Below, piece after piece: positions 1-10,999 of a stretch of 64,000 nucleotides of DNA; positions within the stretch are counted from its first letter, which is position 1; each line of letters opens with the position of its first letter. The position numbers and the translations under genes were made by a program. The notes beneath the pieces were generated by a model. The model saw only the letters and a list, made by a program, of their open reading frames with translations, made no database searches and was not told the DNA's origin. Origin of the DNA: Ctenosaura bakeri (Eukaryota; Chordata; Lepidosauria; Squamata; Iguanidae); assembly GCA_948474755.1 (NCBI GenBank), contig CAOLHI010000073.1, positions 806,001 through 870,000 of the forward strand, written 5' to 3'.

Positions 1-35
1 CAATAGCACTATAACAGGGTAGTGCGGAAATGGCC
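1..35. mobile_element. Right end of a GGCC-type short MITE
   Basis: The window opens inside a copy of the short foldback MITE that recurs throughout. It shows the right arm (ATAGCACTATAACAG) and the right terminus reading GCGGAAATGGCC. The left part lies outside the window. Assignment rests on the match to fuller copies such as 20062-20263 and 44954-45134. Confidence 0.8.
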
Positions 36-340
36 ATAGGATCATTCAAAAATAACAACCCTGGTCTGAGAGACCATGGTTTATCAGAGGATTGTGATAC
101 CTGAACAAGATTATTCTTAGCTTTTACTTTCAGGTACCAAGAGGGTAAAGGCAGCCAAGAAAATCATTTAAAAAAAATATATTTAAGAATGAGAAGCAAA
201 TTGCTCTACAAAGGAGTCTAGGGAGACAACTACATCCAAAAGAGGAGGAATTTTCTTATTCCTAAAAATTGTTCTCAGGCATCCCTTATGGAAGTAGTTT
301 ACATGAAATTTTGAGTATATTTAATACATGCTGCTCAGAA
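36..340. other. Unassigned noncoding stretch
   Basis: AT-rich sequence between two MITE fragments. I see no exon, RNA gene or nameable repeat. Confidence 0.4.
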
Positions 341-358
341 GCAAGTCAGTATCTGACA

Positions 359-610
359 GAGGCCATTTCTGCCATTTCTCAGATCTCTGGTGAGAATTCT
401 AAAGGCCCCTCTCTAACCTGGAAACCTCAGGATTCCACAGGATGTTGCATCTACTTTATAAAAGTCAAGTTTGTGCATTTGTCTGTCTGCATCAGGCAGG
501 TGAAGACCTCATATGATTGACTGGTTGCGAAGTTTCTATGGAAATCCTGGGGTTGGCAGTTTAGGGAGGGGCCTTTAGAATTCTGAGCCAGAGAGCTCTT
601 GGGCCTCAGG
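359..610. mobile_element. Degenerate MITE arms, rearranged
   Basis: Positions 392-455 match the right half of the short MITE (GAGAATTCTAAAGGCCCCTC, then CAGGATTCCACAGGATGTTG). Positions 533-602 match the left half (GGAAATCCTGGGGTTGGCAG, then GAGAGCTCTTGGGCCTC). The halves are in the opposite order to an intact copy, so this is either two truncated copies or a rearranged one. No clean terminus is visible here. Confidence 0.55.
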
Positions 611-874
611 CTGGTTGCTATGGAGATGAGGCCTACCATCAATAAGGATGCCAGAAAACTTTTGGGAGGCATATGTGAGAAAAATTAAAGTGACATACAC
701 AACATAGTTACAAGGTCTTCTCACCTCACACAGTAAATTGTATGGGTTCCATATGTAAAAAATCCTAAAGCTAAAATTCAAAACAAAAAATGCTTCCAGA
801 AAAACGTGAAGCCATTGCACAAATTCAACAGAAAGCAAAAAAAATCAGAAGCCTCAGTGTCACCAGAGAACACA

Positions 875-1175
875 GCTTGGATTGAGGACTATGGGAAAAA
901 GTTACTGGAACAGGCCGGTTGCTATGAGGATGATGCCTAGCAGCAAGGAGGAGGGCAGTGTATACCCACAGGAACCCAATCATTATATGTTAACAACTCT
1001 GAATAAAGATTGGATTGGGGAATATGGAGAAAATTTTCAGGAATAGGCCGGTTGTTACGGGCATGAGGCCTAGGAGCAAGGAGGATGACAGTGTACACCC
1101 TTAGGAAACCGAACTGTGTATGTAAATAACTCTGAATACAGATTGCATTGGGAAATATGGAGCAAAGTTACAGGA
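875..1175. repeat. 133-bp tandem repeat, about 2.3 units
   Basis: Unit 1 starts near 875, unit 2 near 1008 and a partial unit 3 near 1141. Matching blocks lie exactly 133 bp apart. Each full unit has a GGATTG(A/G)GG block, GGCCGGTTG, GCCTAG(C/G)AGCAAGGAGGA and AACTCTGAATA. A diverged part unit (GGCTGGTTGCTATGG) lies at 609-650. Copies differ by scattered substitutions, so the duplication is not recent. No open frame runs through it, and the spacing rules out a CRISPR array. Confidence 0.85.
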
Positions 1176-1239
1176 AATGGAGAAGACAGTTTGGTGAGTT
1201 CTTAAGAGAAAATAAAAACCCCAGGCAACGCAAGGTAAA

Positions 1240-1278
1240 TATGCTGGTAGTACTATAAGATTGTGTGGAAATGGCGAC
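1240..1278. mobile_element. Decayed GGCC-type MITE right end
   Basis: Reads GTAGTACTATAAGATTGTGTGGAAATGGC in pieces, close to the right terminus of the short MITE (AGCACTATAACAG...GTGTGGAAATGGCC). It closes the block that starts with the MITE left arm at 533 and holds the 133-bp tandem array. Confidence 0.5.
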
Positions 1279-2883
1279 AGCCAATGGAGCTACACACTAG
1301 TTGTCCTGTCCTGACAATAAAACAGGACACCATGTGTTACAATGATGTGCTAGATTAGCAGCTCCAGAGAATTCCTCCTGTCTGTCACACACTGAAAGAA
1401 TGCATGAGTAGCACAAAGAAGTCACAAGCACAACCACAGCCAGGTCCAGTTTGAAAGAGGTTTGTCATGTGTACTGATCAGAGCCCCCCACCCCCACCCC
1501 ATGAAATGATGAAGCTCAACAATGCGTACATTGGTATTCATGTAGTGTCTTTTCTGAGGGTCTCCAAAAGATCATCCCGTGTGGTTGGAGAGGGTTTGGA
1601 TGCTGACACTGATGGGGGGAAAAAAACCCTGACTTTTAACATTTGTAAAGTAAGTGGAGAGATCATAGGGGTTGTTTTGGAATTATATGGTAGCTCTCTA
1701 TCAGTTTTGTTTCAAAAATGGACTTTGCCCTTGGGCATTCATCAAAACATATGTTGTTTGGAATGACACCTTGTAACTCTATCTTGGTTTTTTATAGTTA
1801 AGTTTAACTGGATTGACTTTCTAACTGCATTTGTATAGTTAATGACAGTGCCTGATTTATGACATGGAAAATTTATTTTAATTTTTTTTAAAAAATCACT
1901 ATGTGTGTATATAGACTCCTAAATATGCCTGCAAAACATACAGATGGCAGAGGGTCACTTCTGACCTCTTTGTGTATCAGTGGGAAGGGCAAGCCAGCCC
2001 CGCAACCCACTTTGTGTGTCCTTTTTCTAGGAAACAGAGAAAATCATGTCCTCCAATCCTTCATAAAAGAGACTTACTTTGAGAAGTTACTCACAGGATC
2101 CTCCCACTTTCAGTGCCAGAGAGCACAGCCTTCACCTGACAGTAACCCTTGTGCATCTTGAGATGCCTCCCAATAACTCAAGCGAAAACATGCCTGAGTA
2201 TCAGCTCTGGTTTACTCTGTTCAGAGCGGTTGTGGCTGTGAAAGCCCTTCCCATAGCTGGCCTGCTCTGAGACACCTTCTTGTGTTTGTGTGTATGGGCT
2301 GCAGGGGTTCTGCTCTAGACCTGCCTTGGAGTTTCTCAGTCACTCCTGGCATCTTGGGCCCATCCTTGGACAAAAGGCAGGCATTCGGATATTTTCATGC
2401 CAGTATGCTACACTGTTTCCTTTCCAGCTTCATGCACCTCTTATACAGGTCACCATATCACAAAGCCTTTCTAGGGAGCATCTGAAGAAAACCATGGGCA
2501 TTTCATTGATCTGAAGTAAAGAGATCCTTAATTCTGCACTGTTTTATTGATATTAGCAGTTGATAACTGACCTATCTGAAGTGATGATTTTCTTAATACA
2601 GCACTGTTTTATTGCTGGGCATTTTAATTCTGAGCAATTTTGTGAAGCATTTTGCATTACTATTTGCCTCTAATTCATCTCCATTGTAACTCCTCCATAC
2701 ACCAAATTTTAAGAAGAAGAGACAAAATTTAAACAGACAGCCATTGGCCCTGAATACGGATGTAACTTTGCAAGGCCTCAAAGGGAAAACACATGAATGA
2801 CAGTGATGTAGTGTAACCTTGTTGTAGAACCTCCAACCAGATTGCATCTGCATTTACAATAAAATAAGCAGTTATAATTGTTT
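1279..2883. other. Unassigned noncoding stretch
   Basis: No exon or nameable repeat seen. A small inverted repeat (TGTCCTGTCCTGAC / ACAGGACAC) lies at 1307-1331. The short open frames here have no recognisable domain. Confidence 0.4.
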
Positions 2884-2897
2884 AATACCCCTTTAAC

Positions 2898-3908
2898 CCA
2901 TAGTATTCTTGAAATCCAAAAGGAAAATTTCACTCTTTTACAAATATTTCTTAATGCCAAAATTAGAAGACAAAACTGTGAAGGAATCCATGATAAAATG
3001 GGCACAAAATATTCAACGAGAAATTCCTTTAGATCATTGGGAAATTGCTTGGAAGAACACAATAGAATTTACCGGAGCTCAGGACTTAAAAGAAAATTTC
3101 ATCAAAATGATGCATAGGTGCTATCTTATACCAGTTAAACTAGACAAAATATAGCAAACAGATAACGACAGGTGCTGGAAATGTAAGGAGAAAGCGGGCA
3201 CCTTCTATCACTTATGGTGGACCTGCCCTATTAAAAAAAAATTACTGGACACAGATACACAAAGCCATAACAGAAATATTTAACATAACATTTCCAATGC
3301 ACTCTGAACTTTATTTATTGAACATGACACATATGTATGAAAAAAAATTTCTACAGCAAAATAGATGTGTAATATTATATTTGATAATAGCTACAAGAAT
3401 GCTATTTGCAAGATCCTGGAAACTTTCCTATGCACCAAATGTAGAGCAATGGTTGTCAAAAGTGATAGAAATGAAACAATATGATGAATTTCCAAATCGT
3501 TTGAAAGGGAAGCGAATTGAGAAGACGGAACAAACATGGCAACCAATTACTGATTATTTGAAAGGATATGATGAATAGATAATCAATAATGTTAAATATA
3601 AGAAGTAAGTTTAAAGAAACAATGAAATCTAGAACTATCTCGAGATTATAGAGGAAGTGAACACAGGAAATTAAGAGATTATGGAAAATCAGGAAAAGAA
3701 ATATGGTTAAACTAAGGTATTGCTCTTCTTTATTTTAGAAGCATTTGATGATTAAATATGTTCTTTATGGAAGCAAAGAAAGTGCAAGAAAAGTTGTACT
3801 CAACAGAGAAAAGGTTGAATATAAGGGAATTTCATTTGTTTTAACATTAGCGGGAAGATATAAGACCAGATGTTTGACAAGGGAGGTCAAAAAGTTACAA
3901 ATCTAAGA

Positions 3909-3943
<35 letters not shown>

Positions 3944-4025
3944 GCATGAAAATTCTGAATTTTGTAAACAAACCTGTAAATCTATTCAATTTACTTTTTT
4001 TTTTTAATAAAAATAATGGGGAAAA
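2898..4025 (+). mobile_element. 5'-truncated L1 LINE with target-site duplication
   Basis: This holds the C-terminal end of L1 ORF2 (about 2909-3577), a 3' UTR and a tail. The frame encodes KWAQNIQREIP and a CCHC-like CWKC...GTFYHLWWTC motif, both typical of the end of reptilian L1 ORF2. The frame is broken by a TAG at 3152-3154 and by a slip at the A-run near 3233-3241; it resumes at 3297 and ends at 3578. The 3' UTR has a (TG)n(TA)n tract and a T-run followed by AATAAAAATAATGGGG. AATACCCCTTTAAC occurs at 2884-2897 and again at 4026-4039, a perfect 14-bp target duplication that fixes both ends. Dead on arrival through 5' truncation. Confidence 0.93.
3909..3944. repeat. (TG)n(TA)n microsatellite
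   Basis: About ten TG units followed by about eight TA units, inside the 3' UTR of the L1 copy at 2898-4025. Confidence 0.95.
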
Positions 4026-4039
4026 AATACCCCTTTAAC

Positions 4040-5499
4040 TGTTATGGCACAATCCTACAGGATCTTTGGATTTGTAAACTGGTGAGATATACTGTATAGT
4101 GTAGAGAAACTTTCATATACTGCATTATATTATATTACATAGCTGTTTTCTGGGGATGGAGCGAGTACATAGAGGATCATAGAGCATATACATAGAGCGT
4201 ATACATTCTATACACAGGTAAATGAAACAATGCTCACTCTTCAGTCCAACATTTTAAAGAACAATTTATTTAAGTGGAAGAGATAATTAAGCATGCGATT
4301 AACTGTTTCTTCCTTGGCATCAATGAGACTTTATATTGCTTCAGTTTAGCTAGATTATGTCCATTGAATACTGACTAGCTTCCAAATTGGAAAGTGCTCT
4401 GTTACTCATGAGCAACCTCAGCTCTGTCCCTTGAATCCTCTGAAATGTTCTCTAAAGAATATATAATAAGAGGAGTTTATGACAATTGACCTTTAGCTGG
4501 GTTCATTCTTGATTCGGCTATATCTAAAAAGTACTTCTAGACAATGCCAGCTTCTTGAATGAGAAAAAAAAATAGCTCAAGGTAAGAACCTGTCACTCAT
4601 GTAAACAGGGCAAAGGGTGAAGGCTACATGCAGCGAGGTTTTTGATCTATGAAGTTTGACCTTGCTAGCAATGACCTTGGGTGGCCAGGTGGAATTGTTT
4701 TACAAGAGCCATGGCCTATTGATTTGCTTCCAAGTGGGTGTGCTGGGGATTGTCATGTTAATTGTGGGTGCCTGAAAGAAAATGGCTCATCTTGGTCGAA
4801 TGAACAGGCCCCATGCTGCTAAGTGCACCTTAAATGGGCAGCTCTCTTCTTCTATTTTTCTCCCCCTCAGAAAGCCAGCAATCTTCTAGCTGGCTGTGTT
4901 CTAGGAATGCAAAGGAAGATTTGAGGAGACCCATCATCACCACGACCACTGCCACAAGCACCATCACCACAACCACCACTACTACCTTTATTATAATACA
5001 CAGCTGTCATGAAATTTTCCCAACGGAGCGGAACAGTTGGTGTTTAATTTACTTGAACTAATAGGTCACCCTCCTCCCATTTATGCTTATAAAATTAATG
5101 AACCTAAGGCCCAAATGATGACCTAAGAGCTTTGAGTCTCTTCATTTCTGCCTTTTTTTAAAACAAAGAGGCTCTAAAAAAGGGTAAAAATATCAATGAT
5201 CATACACATAGTTCTCCTAGCATCAGGCCATGTGGCTGCATGCTATATTCTTTCAATGCTGCTTTGTGAAAGGGTACCATGATCACACTGCCATTTGTGA
5301 CAAGACCAAAAGTACAGTCTTAACACACTACTTGTTAAATTACCTATGAAACATGACTTTTTTTAAGGGCAATACTCCCACCCTAGCAATTTAGCAGTTC
5401 ATCTTTGTTTTGACCATACCATGTTAGCTTTGTCTCCCTGTGATGGAAAGTACACAGTATAATAAAGTAGTACTTACATATTTCACAAATTATCTTGCT
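4040..5499. other. Unassigned stretch, possible conserved noncoding DNA
   Basis: Complex AT-rich sequence with no repeat I can name. Positions about 4255-4520 carry homeodomain-like AATTAA and TTTAGCTAG words. An impure ACC-rich tract lies at 4937-4987 and gives a threonine-rich chance frame. No splice-flanked exon is evident. Confidence 0.35.
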
Positions 5500-5503
5500 C
5501 TAT

Positions 5504-6412
5504 TGTTACCCTATTTTCTGGGGGTCCTGGGAAGGACACCTAAATGTGCTCTTAATTATATAAGTTGGGGAAATTAGCCAAGAGCACAAGCTAGCAATAT
5601 GAGAGGCAGGGCAACGGAGCGAGATCTTTCACCCAATGTCTACGGGGTCAGACCAAGTCAAGGAGCAAACAGAATTGAAATAATAATAATTGTTTTATTA
5701 AAATACAATCAAACAGTGTATGCAGCACACTCACACAGATAACTATAGAAATAAAGGTTGGAGTGGGATAGAGGGATTTTTAAGAAGAGTTGTAGGTTTG
5801 AGTAATACTACACCTGTCCTGAAGCCCGGGTAATCTGCAGCAGAAGTTCAGAGATATGGAGTTCTCAGTATGTGGCACTGAGGGGAAGGCTTGCCAAGCA
5901 AAGCGGCAGCAAGGCGGGATGGAAGTCGGGAGCGATCCAAAGAAGCTCTCAAAGTCAGGGGTTCTTATAGGGGAAAGAACTGGCCGTAGGCTAGTCTGTA
6001 CTTGGGGAAAACAATGAGTTTCAGGCTGGAGACAAAGCCTCCAAAAGGTCAGAATTTAGCATGATTGAGTTAAGTCCAAATTGACAAAGGAGTAGACAGT
6101 ATGCAAACGCAGAGTGCTTGGCAGATGAGGACTCTTCTAATCAAGCTGCCTGCTCGGGGCAGGGAGTTCTTTGTGAGTAGCATGCATACATAATAGAGTA
6201 CTTGCCTTTGAGGTCTCCTGAAGTGGTGGGACAGTTATTTCTGGCCAGCCTGTATTGTTTGGAATATTACAGCGTTTAGTGGCCATGCCTGTCTGCGAGC
6301 TTGTCCGGGGGACCTCGCAGCATGTGGAGAGGAATAGGTAGAGAAGGCCAAATTATTGATATCAAAGTGATATCTAATATCCCACAAATCCAGGCTAGAA
6401 ACTGCAGTAACA
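5504..6412 (-). mobile_element. Solo LTR, copy 1
   Basis: A 909-bp long terminal repeat on the minus strand. In + coordinates it begins TGTTACCC and ends GCAGTAACA, a 6-bp TGTTAC/GTAACA inverted terminus. CTAT flanks both ends (5500-5503 and 6413-6416), a perfect 4-bp duplication. On the minus strand there is a TATA box at 5963-5969 and an AATAAA at 5694-5699, in the order expected of U3-R-U5. No gag, pol or env sequence adjoins it, so it is a recombination-derived solo LTR. It matches 55779-56671 closely by eye. The 4-bp duplication suits a gammaretrovirus-like endogenous element, but the class is inferred. Confidence 0.9.
5963..5969 (-). promoter_or_regulatory. LTR TATA box, copy 1
   Basis: TATAAGA on the minus strand, about 265 bp upstream of the LTR's AATAAA signal. 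It lies in a block (CTCTCAAAGTCAGGGG on +) that is conserved in the copy at 55779. Confidence 0.6.
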
Positions 6413-6416
6413 CTAT

Positions 6417-7139
6417 TTGGCAATAGTAACTCTCTGTCTCTTCCTCCACCCCCCAAAAAATTCTATAAATGTTCTTATAGATGCTTTGATGCTGAGTGTT
6501 GGTCACAGCTCCAGATTGTTTGGCATCACTTTCTTACTTGCTCAGTTTTCCAGCCATACATTATTACGCCCTTTCTAGGGCCTCACAACTCTGAAGACAC
6601 TCTTTCAGCAGCTGGCAGCATGCTAATCCCAACAGAGTTCAGTCTGTGCAAACTTGTAACACCACAGTTCTGTTCCACTGGCCATGATAGCTGGAGGATT
6701 CCAGGAGTTATAGACACAAAAGGCACATTTCCAAGCTGTGCTAGGAAAGTGGTAGGAGAGGCATGTCATCAGTCAGTTCCCACTGGAGCTAACAAATGCT
6801 ACATTATAGATTTATTTTCTCCCTGCTCCTGTTCCTTGTTTGATGACAGTGTTGTTCTATGGCGCAGGAGGTGGAGGTACTGTTCCTGCCACTTCCTCCT
6901 TTTACCATCTAAGCATGCTGTTGGCAGTGGCCAGGCCCCCCAGAAGGTAGGCTTGTTGACTACAGAGCTCGGAGATCTTATTTCAATACTGTTTCGTCTA
7001 CAGCTTGGAAATGTTATCTTTTGAATTTCCACTCCCATAATTCCTTGAGCCAGCATCCAAGTTTTGCAATGACCTCTGGTATGAGTAAAAGGAAATTCTG
7101 GCAGCTGTGGTCCCAGAAGTGCCTTGGCCCAAATCCAGC
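6417..7139. other. Unassigned noncoding stretch
   Basis: No clear repeat or exon. The last part may be the eroded upstream end of the L2 LINE that becomes recognisable at about 7140. The 134-codon frame at 6620-7024 has no recognisable domain. Confidence 0.35.
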
Positions 7140-7326
7140 TGCTCTACCTGTTAAGAGTCTTTCCTGGTCTGGGATAGGTCAGCCAACATAATTCCATCAC
7201 TGGTAATTTCCCAATTAGACTCGTGTAATGCATTCTAAAAAGGGTTGTCCTTAGAAGTAACTCAGTACCTACAGCTAGTCCAAAATATGGCAACCAGATT
7301 CCTGACCAGGACATCCTATAGAAACA
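7140..7326 (+). mobile_element. L2 LINE, upstream fragment
   Basis: The + strand translation includes LQLVQNMATRFLT, matching the conserved region before the reverse-transcriptase C-terminus of L2-type LINEs (LQ-x-Q-N-A-A-R-x-L-T). It stops at a solo LTR insertion; the element resumes at 8238. The upstream boundary is vague because the sequence is strongly eroded. Confidence 0.75.
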
Positions 7327-8237
7327 TGTTACTGAGGTTATCTGGCCCAAGCCTGAGGTCTACAATTTCATATTGGTTATAGTTAATATCTCCACATGGC
7401 ACTCCGTAAAGATGAACTCCACGTATCTGATCAGGTCATGGAAAGCCTGTATAGGCAGGCATGTCCACATGGCCTTAAGTATGTACGCTAGGTCTAGGCC
7501 AGTAAACAACAATCTGTCGCACAGCCAATAGTGCCCTCCAGACACAGCCAACCATTAAGCAAATGCAGGGGCTCTCCACCCCGGGATTGGTCTGGCCGTC
7601 TATACAATCACTAAGCGCTCCTCATCTGCATACTGTTCTAACAATTGGCAGTGCTGACCAAATCTCACCAATTCTGATTTTGACCTTTCGGAGGCTTTGT
7701 CTCCACTCAAATCCTTATTGTTTTCCTCAGGAGAGGGCTAGCCTCCAGGTACAATCTTCCCTATAAAAACCCCAGGTTTGAGCTCCTTGTTGGAACGCTC
7801 ATGCCTTGCATCTCGAACTGCTGCCACTCTGTTTGGCAAGCCTCCCCTCAGCCTCCACGTGCTGGGAAACCACGACCCCAAGCCTCAAACTCTATTTCTC
7901 TTCTCCCGGACTGCAGGATCAGGTGAAGTTTCACCCCAGAAATCCGCTTAAAACCCCTATCAATTTTCCTCACTTTCTACTTCTATAGTTCTTGTATGAG
8001 TGCGTGAGCACGTGTGTCATTGTCTGCTTAATTAAGGAAAGTTTAATAAAATCTTTTAAATTGAACAACCGTGCCTAGTTCTTGTCACAGCCCGACCCCG
8101 TAAACATAGGGTTAAAGATCTTGCTACGTTGCCCTGCCTCTCGTATTGCTGGCTTGTGCTCTCTGCCAAATCCCAAGTTAGTAATATTTGGAGCGCACTT
8201 AGGTGTCCCCCACGGGACCCCAGAAATCAGGGTAACA
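7327..8237 (+). mobile_element. Solo LTR, copy 2 (inserted in L2)
   Basis: A 911-bp LTR on the plus strand, from TGTTACTG to AGGGTAACA. It carries TATAAAA at 7762-7768 and AATAAA at 8045-8050. After AATAAA it shares the order of blocks seen inverted in the other copies (GACCCCGTA, TTGCCCTGCCTCTCGTATTG, GGAGCGCACTTAGGTGTC). The L2 reading continues across it (SYRN then ISHQN). The 4-bp flanks AACA and ATAT no longer match, although a 3-bp loss at the right junction would explain this. No internal retroviral sequence is present. Confidence 0.85.
7762..7768 (+). promoter_or_regulatory. LTR TATA box, copy 2
   Basis: TATAAAA in the context CCCTATAAAAACCCC, about 280 bp before the AATAAA at 8045-8050. 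This is the expected U3 promoter position for this LTR. Confidence 0.65.
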
Positions 8238-8528
8238 ATATCACACCAGAACATCATACAGATACATGTAAAGAAGTTACACTGGCTTCCAATACATTTC
8301 TGGTCAGAGAATTCAAGTTCCTCGTGATGATATTTAATAAGTTCCTAAATAGCTTAGGACTTCTCCATGTCTACACCTGCCCAAGGATTGTGGTCTGTGG
8401 AATGGACTGTCATCTATGTTCTACCATTTGGAGCAATACATTATGTGAGGACATGGGAGAGGGCCTTCTTTGCTATGGCACCCAAGTTATAGAATGCCTT
8501 CCCTTGGTGACTCAAACTAGTTCTGACT
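8238..8528 (+). mobile_element. L2 LINE, middle fragment
   Basis: Continues the L2 from 7326 after the LTR. The frame reads KKLHWLPIHF, the LHWLPI motif of the L2/CR1-clade ORF2 C-terminus, and later RAFFAMAPKL near 8460-8490, matching the RAFSVAAPxLWN block. Stops and frameshifts show it is dead. It is interrupted at 8529 by a short MITE. Confidence 0.85.
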
Positions 8529-8672
8529 GGTCATTTCCACACTAGCCTGTTATAGTGCTATTATTCCACTTTCAATATCCTATGGAATCCTCCCTAAACT
8601 GCAAACCCCAGAATTCCATAGGATGTTGAAAGTTGAATAATAGCACTGTAACAGTTCAGTGCAGAAATGGCC
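8529..8672. mobile_element. Short GGCC-type MITE, internally deleted
   Basis: Begins GGTCATTTCCACACTAGC and ends GTGCAGAAATGGCC. The central part of the foldback core is missing: TATGGAATCC joins directly to TCCCTAAACTGC, giving 144 bp against about 200 bp for full copies. It interrupts the L2 element. Flanking triplets are ACT and TCT, so the 3-bp duplication has decayed. Confidence 0.88.
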
Positions 8673-8940
8673 TCTGGCTTAATTTGGGCAACATTTAAAA
8701 TACAGCTTTTTTAAAAAATTAAAGCTTTAGGATTCTAGCTGACTTCATAAAATGTGAAGTGTTTAAAGTGTTTTACCTCCTTCTAACTTGCTAAATAGTT
8801 TAATGCACTTTCGAATTATTCTGCTTCAATTATTATCTATTGTTTTATATTTTTAAATTGTTAAAATGGATTTTATTTGTATGTCAGCCTGAGATCCCAT
8901 GATATAAGGCGAGATATAAAAACTTTAAAAACAAGTAGTA
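8673..8940 (+). mobile_element. L2 LINE, 3' end
   Basis: Ends with CAGCCTGAGATCCC followed by GGCGAGATATAAAAACTTTAAA, the usual 3' end of reptile L2 elements (CCGCCCTGAG...GGCGGTATATAAA). It completes the locus split into 7140-7326, 8238-8528 and 8673-8940. Confidence 0.75.
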
Positions 8941-10486
8941 AGTGAGTAAGTTCTATAGCTGTGGGAAGTATACTTCAAGAACTATATATTATCACTTTGC
9001 TGAAGCCAAAGGCAAGGGGTGCAAAAGAATCTTGCAGAAAGAATTGATCCTTCAGACATTTTGTGCAACCTCTAGAGGACTGACCAGCCCTCTTCAGTGT
9101 GTCTGAACTATCCATCTGCAGTGGAAGTGCAGTGGGGAAGGATTTATCACGCTAGAGAAAGGAGAAGAACTTTTTTTGCTCTCCTTACCAGAGCTTGGAA
9201 ATAATAATCATTTTGACTATAACATCTCAAAAACCTCACCCAGAATGGATGAAGTACGTTATAAGAATTATAGTCCAGCCTGTAGAATTTTTAAAACTAT
9301 TCCTTTCTTATAACGATTTTGGTGCCATTTCTCTTGCCTGGAAAGAGGTAGCCCAGTTCTAAGTTGGAAGAGGCCATCCTAGAGGTGTTTGGTTGTTTTG
9401 CCGTTGTCTCTTTGGGGACAACTCAAGAATAGTGCAAGCCCTTTGCTACCCTTCCTGACCAGGCAATACATTCAAAAATGGGTACAAAATGTGTGTATCT
9501 CTTAGATACTTGAGGAATGATGTTTCCTAAACTTGCTTAATTGAGGAATTGTCTACAACAGCAGCTATGTATCTAGCCCATATCTGTACTTCAGGTTCAC
9601 ACAGTTCAATAGTAGTAGTGTTGGCTTGCATTAGCTCTAATTACACTTATGTCTGGACTTCTGTGCCTTCTGTTCTGCAACACCTATTCTATTACAAAGG
9701 TGTTATATCAGAAAAGTACAGTACCAATTTGCAAGTAGTAATGTCATGCCATTTAAAAATAATCTCTTTTAAACCCTCATCATAAATGCTATAGGAGTAA
9801 AATATAGGGAAGTAATATAAGAAAATCAAAGGAAGGCTGCCAGCATCACCTTTTAATTCAAGAAGAATAGGCAAAGGTGATGGCTGAAATTTTGTTTTAC
9901 TTTTTTAAGTGAAGAAATATCTCTTCTCTTCCCTAAATTTTATTATTTCATTCCCTACATCCATCGAAGAAAGAGATCAAGCTACTTCATTGCAGCCATA
10001 ACATGCAGAGATTGCTTTAATCTGGGATGGCTCTGTGGCTAAATCCAGTTGTCCCAATGTCCTAATCCTGCCCTCTAAATTTCCCCAGATGGCCACACCC
10101 CCTACCATATGACTCTGTTGTTTGGTGGTTTCCCTGCATACTTACCAGAATCATAACCTGATTTTAGCACTTCAGACTGGGACTTGGTGGTATTTAAATC
10201 TTCAAGTGGAAACCAGCCTCTGCTGGGAGAGTATCCAATATCATACATTGGTGTCGCATTGTGCAAATAACCATCAACTAAGTTACAGTGCACAAAGAAC
10301 ACCCTACATGTGTAGCACAGCTTATGCTTACATATGTCCCTATGAGGGTTCTGGCCTGGGTATCCCACCACCAGGTCTCAGAATGCCTGTGGGTTGCCAG
10401 GTGGTCCTGCCTCTGCATAATTCATTGCTCTTTTTTCAGCTATCAAATCTCAATCTGCCTAATTTTAGTCATGTGGAAAACATCTG
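8941..10486. other. Unassigned noncoding stretch
   Basis: No nameable repeat, exon or RNA gene. The short frames look like chance. Confidence 0.35.
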
Positions 10487-10548
10487 CCATATATATATAT
10501 ATATATATATATACATACACATACACATGATGATGATGATGATGATGA

Positions 10549-10604
<56 letters not shown>
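10487..10604. repeat. Compound microsatellite (AT)n (GAT)n (TTA)n
   Basis: An AT run (10488-10513), a short TACACA bridge, a GAT run (10527-10549) and a long TTA run (10549-10604). It directly abuts the tRNA-derived SINE that follows. The run of leucines in the overlapping frame is an artefact of the TTA units. Confidence 0.95.
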
Positions 10605-10605
<1 letters not shown>

Positions 10606-10614
10606 TTATTTATT

Positions 10615-10742
10615 AGAGAGCCAGCATGGTGTAGTAGTTTGAGCATTAGGCTACAAGCCTGGAAACCAGGGTTCGCTCGGCCATGGAAACCCACTGGGTG
10701 ACTTTGGGTGCATCACACACTCTCAGCCCCAGAAAACTCTGC
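10615..10742 (+). mobile_element. tRNA-derived SINE, 3'-truncated
   Basis: Starts AGAGAGCCAGCATGGTGTAG with A-box-like GTGTAGTAGTTTGAG and B-box-like GGGTTCGCTC, then GGCCATGGAAACCCACTGG and CTCTCAGCCC. The 3' part with ACTTGAAGGCACACAACAA is missing. It is the squamate tRNA-headed SINE type that carries a BovB-like tail. Confidence 0.85.
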
Positions 10743-10999
10743 AAGTTTTCAGATCAAGACTGTAGCTATAGAGAGCAAAATGAGGGCATTGCACCCAAAA
10801 TGAAGAAAATTATTTGCACTTAATACCCTTATATGTGCAGTGTTCACATCCCCTTGATACCTTTTCCTGCTCCTTTTCCTTGGATTTCTAAACTCTATAT
10901 TTCTAAGTGCTCCGCTGAAGTTTTAAGTTACATCGATGCTACAAATTTGGGGAGTGGATTGCACTGAGGGGAGAATTATTGCTTGGGAGAGCAATGGCC

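Noticed and set aside
875..1175. CRISPR-like array
   Set aside because: Units are 133 bp, adjacent without spacers, diverged, and in vertebrate DNA.
2909..3578. Two adjacent host genes on the + strand
   Set aside because: They are the two halves of a broken L1 ORF2 C-terminus inside a duplication-flanked insertion.
4834..5061. Threonine-rich secreted-looking protein
   Set aside because: The Thr run comes from an ACC-rich low-complexity tract; there is no supporting exon structure.
10122..10616. 164-codon frame ending in Met and Leu runs
   Set aside because: The end is the (ATG)n(TTA)n microsatellite; the upstream part has no recognisable domain.
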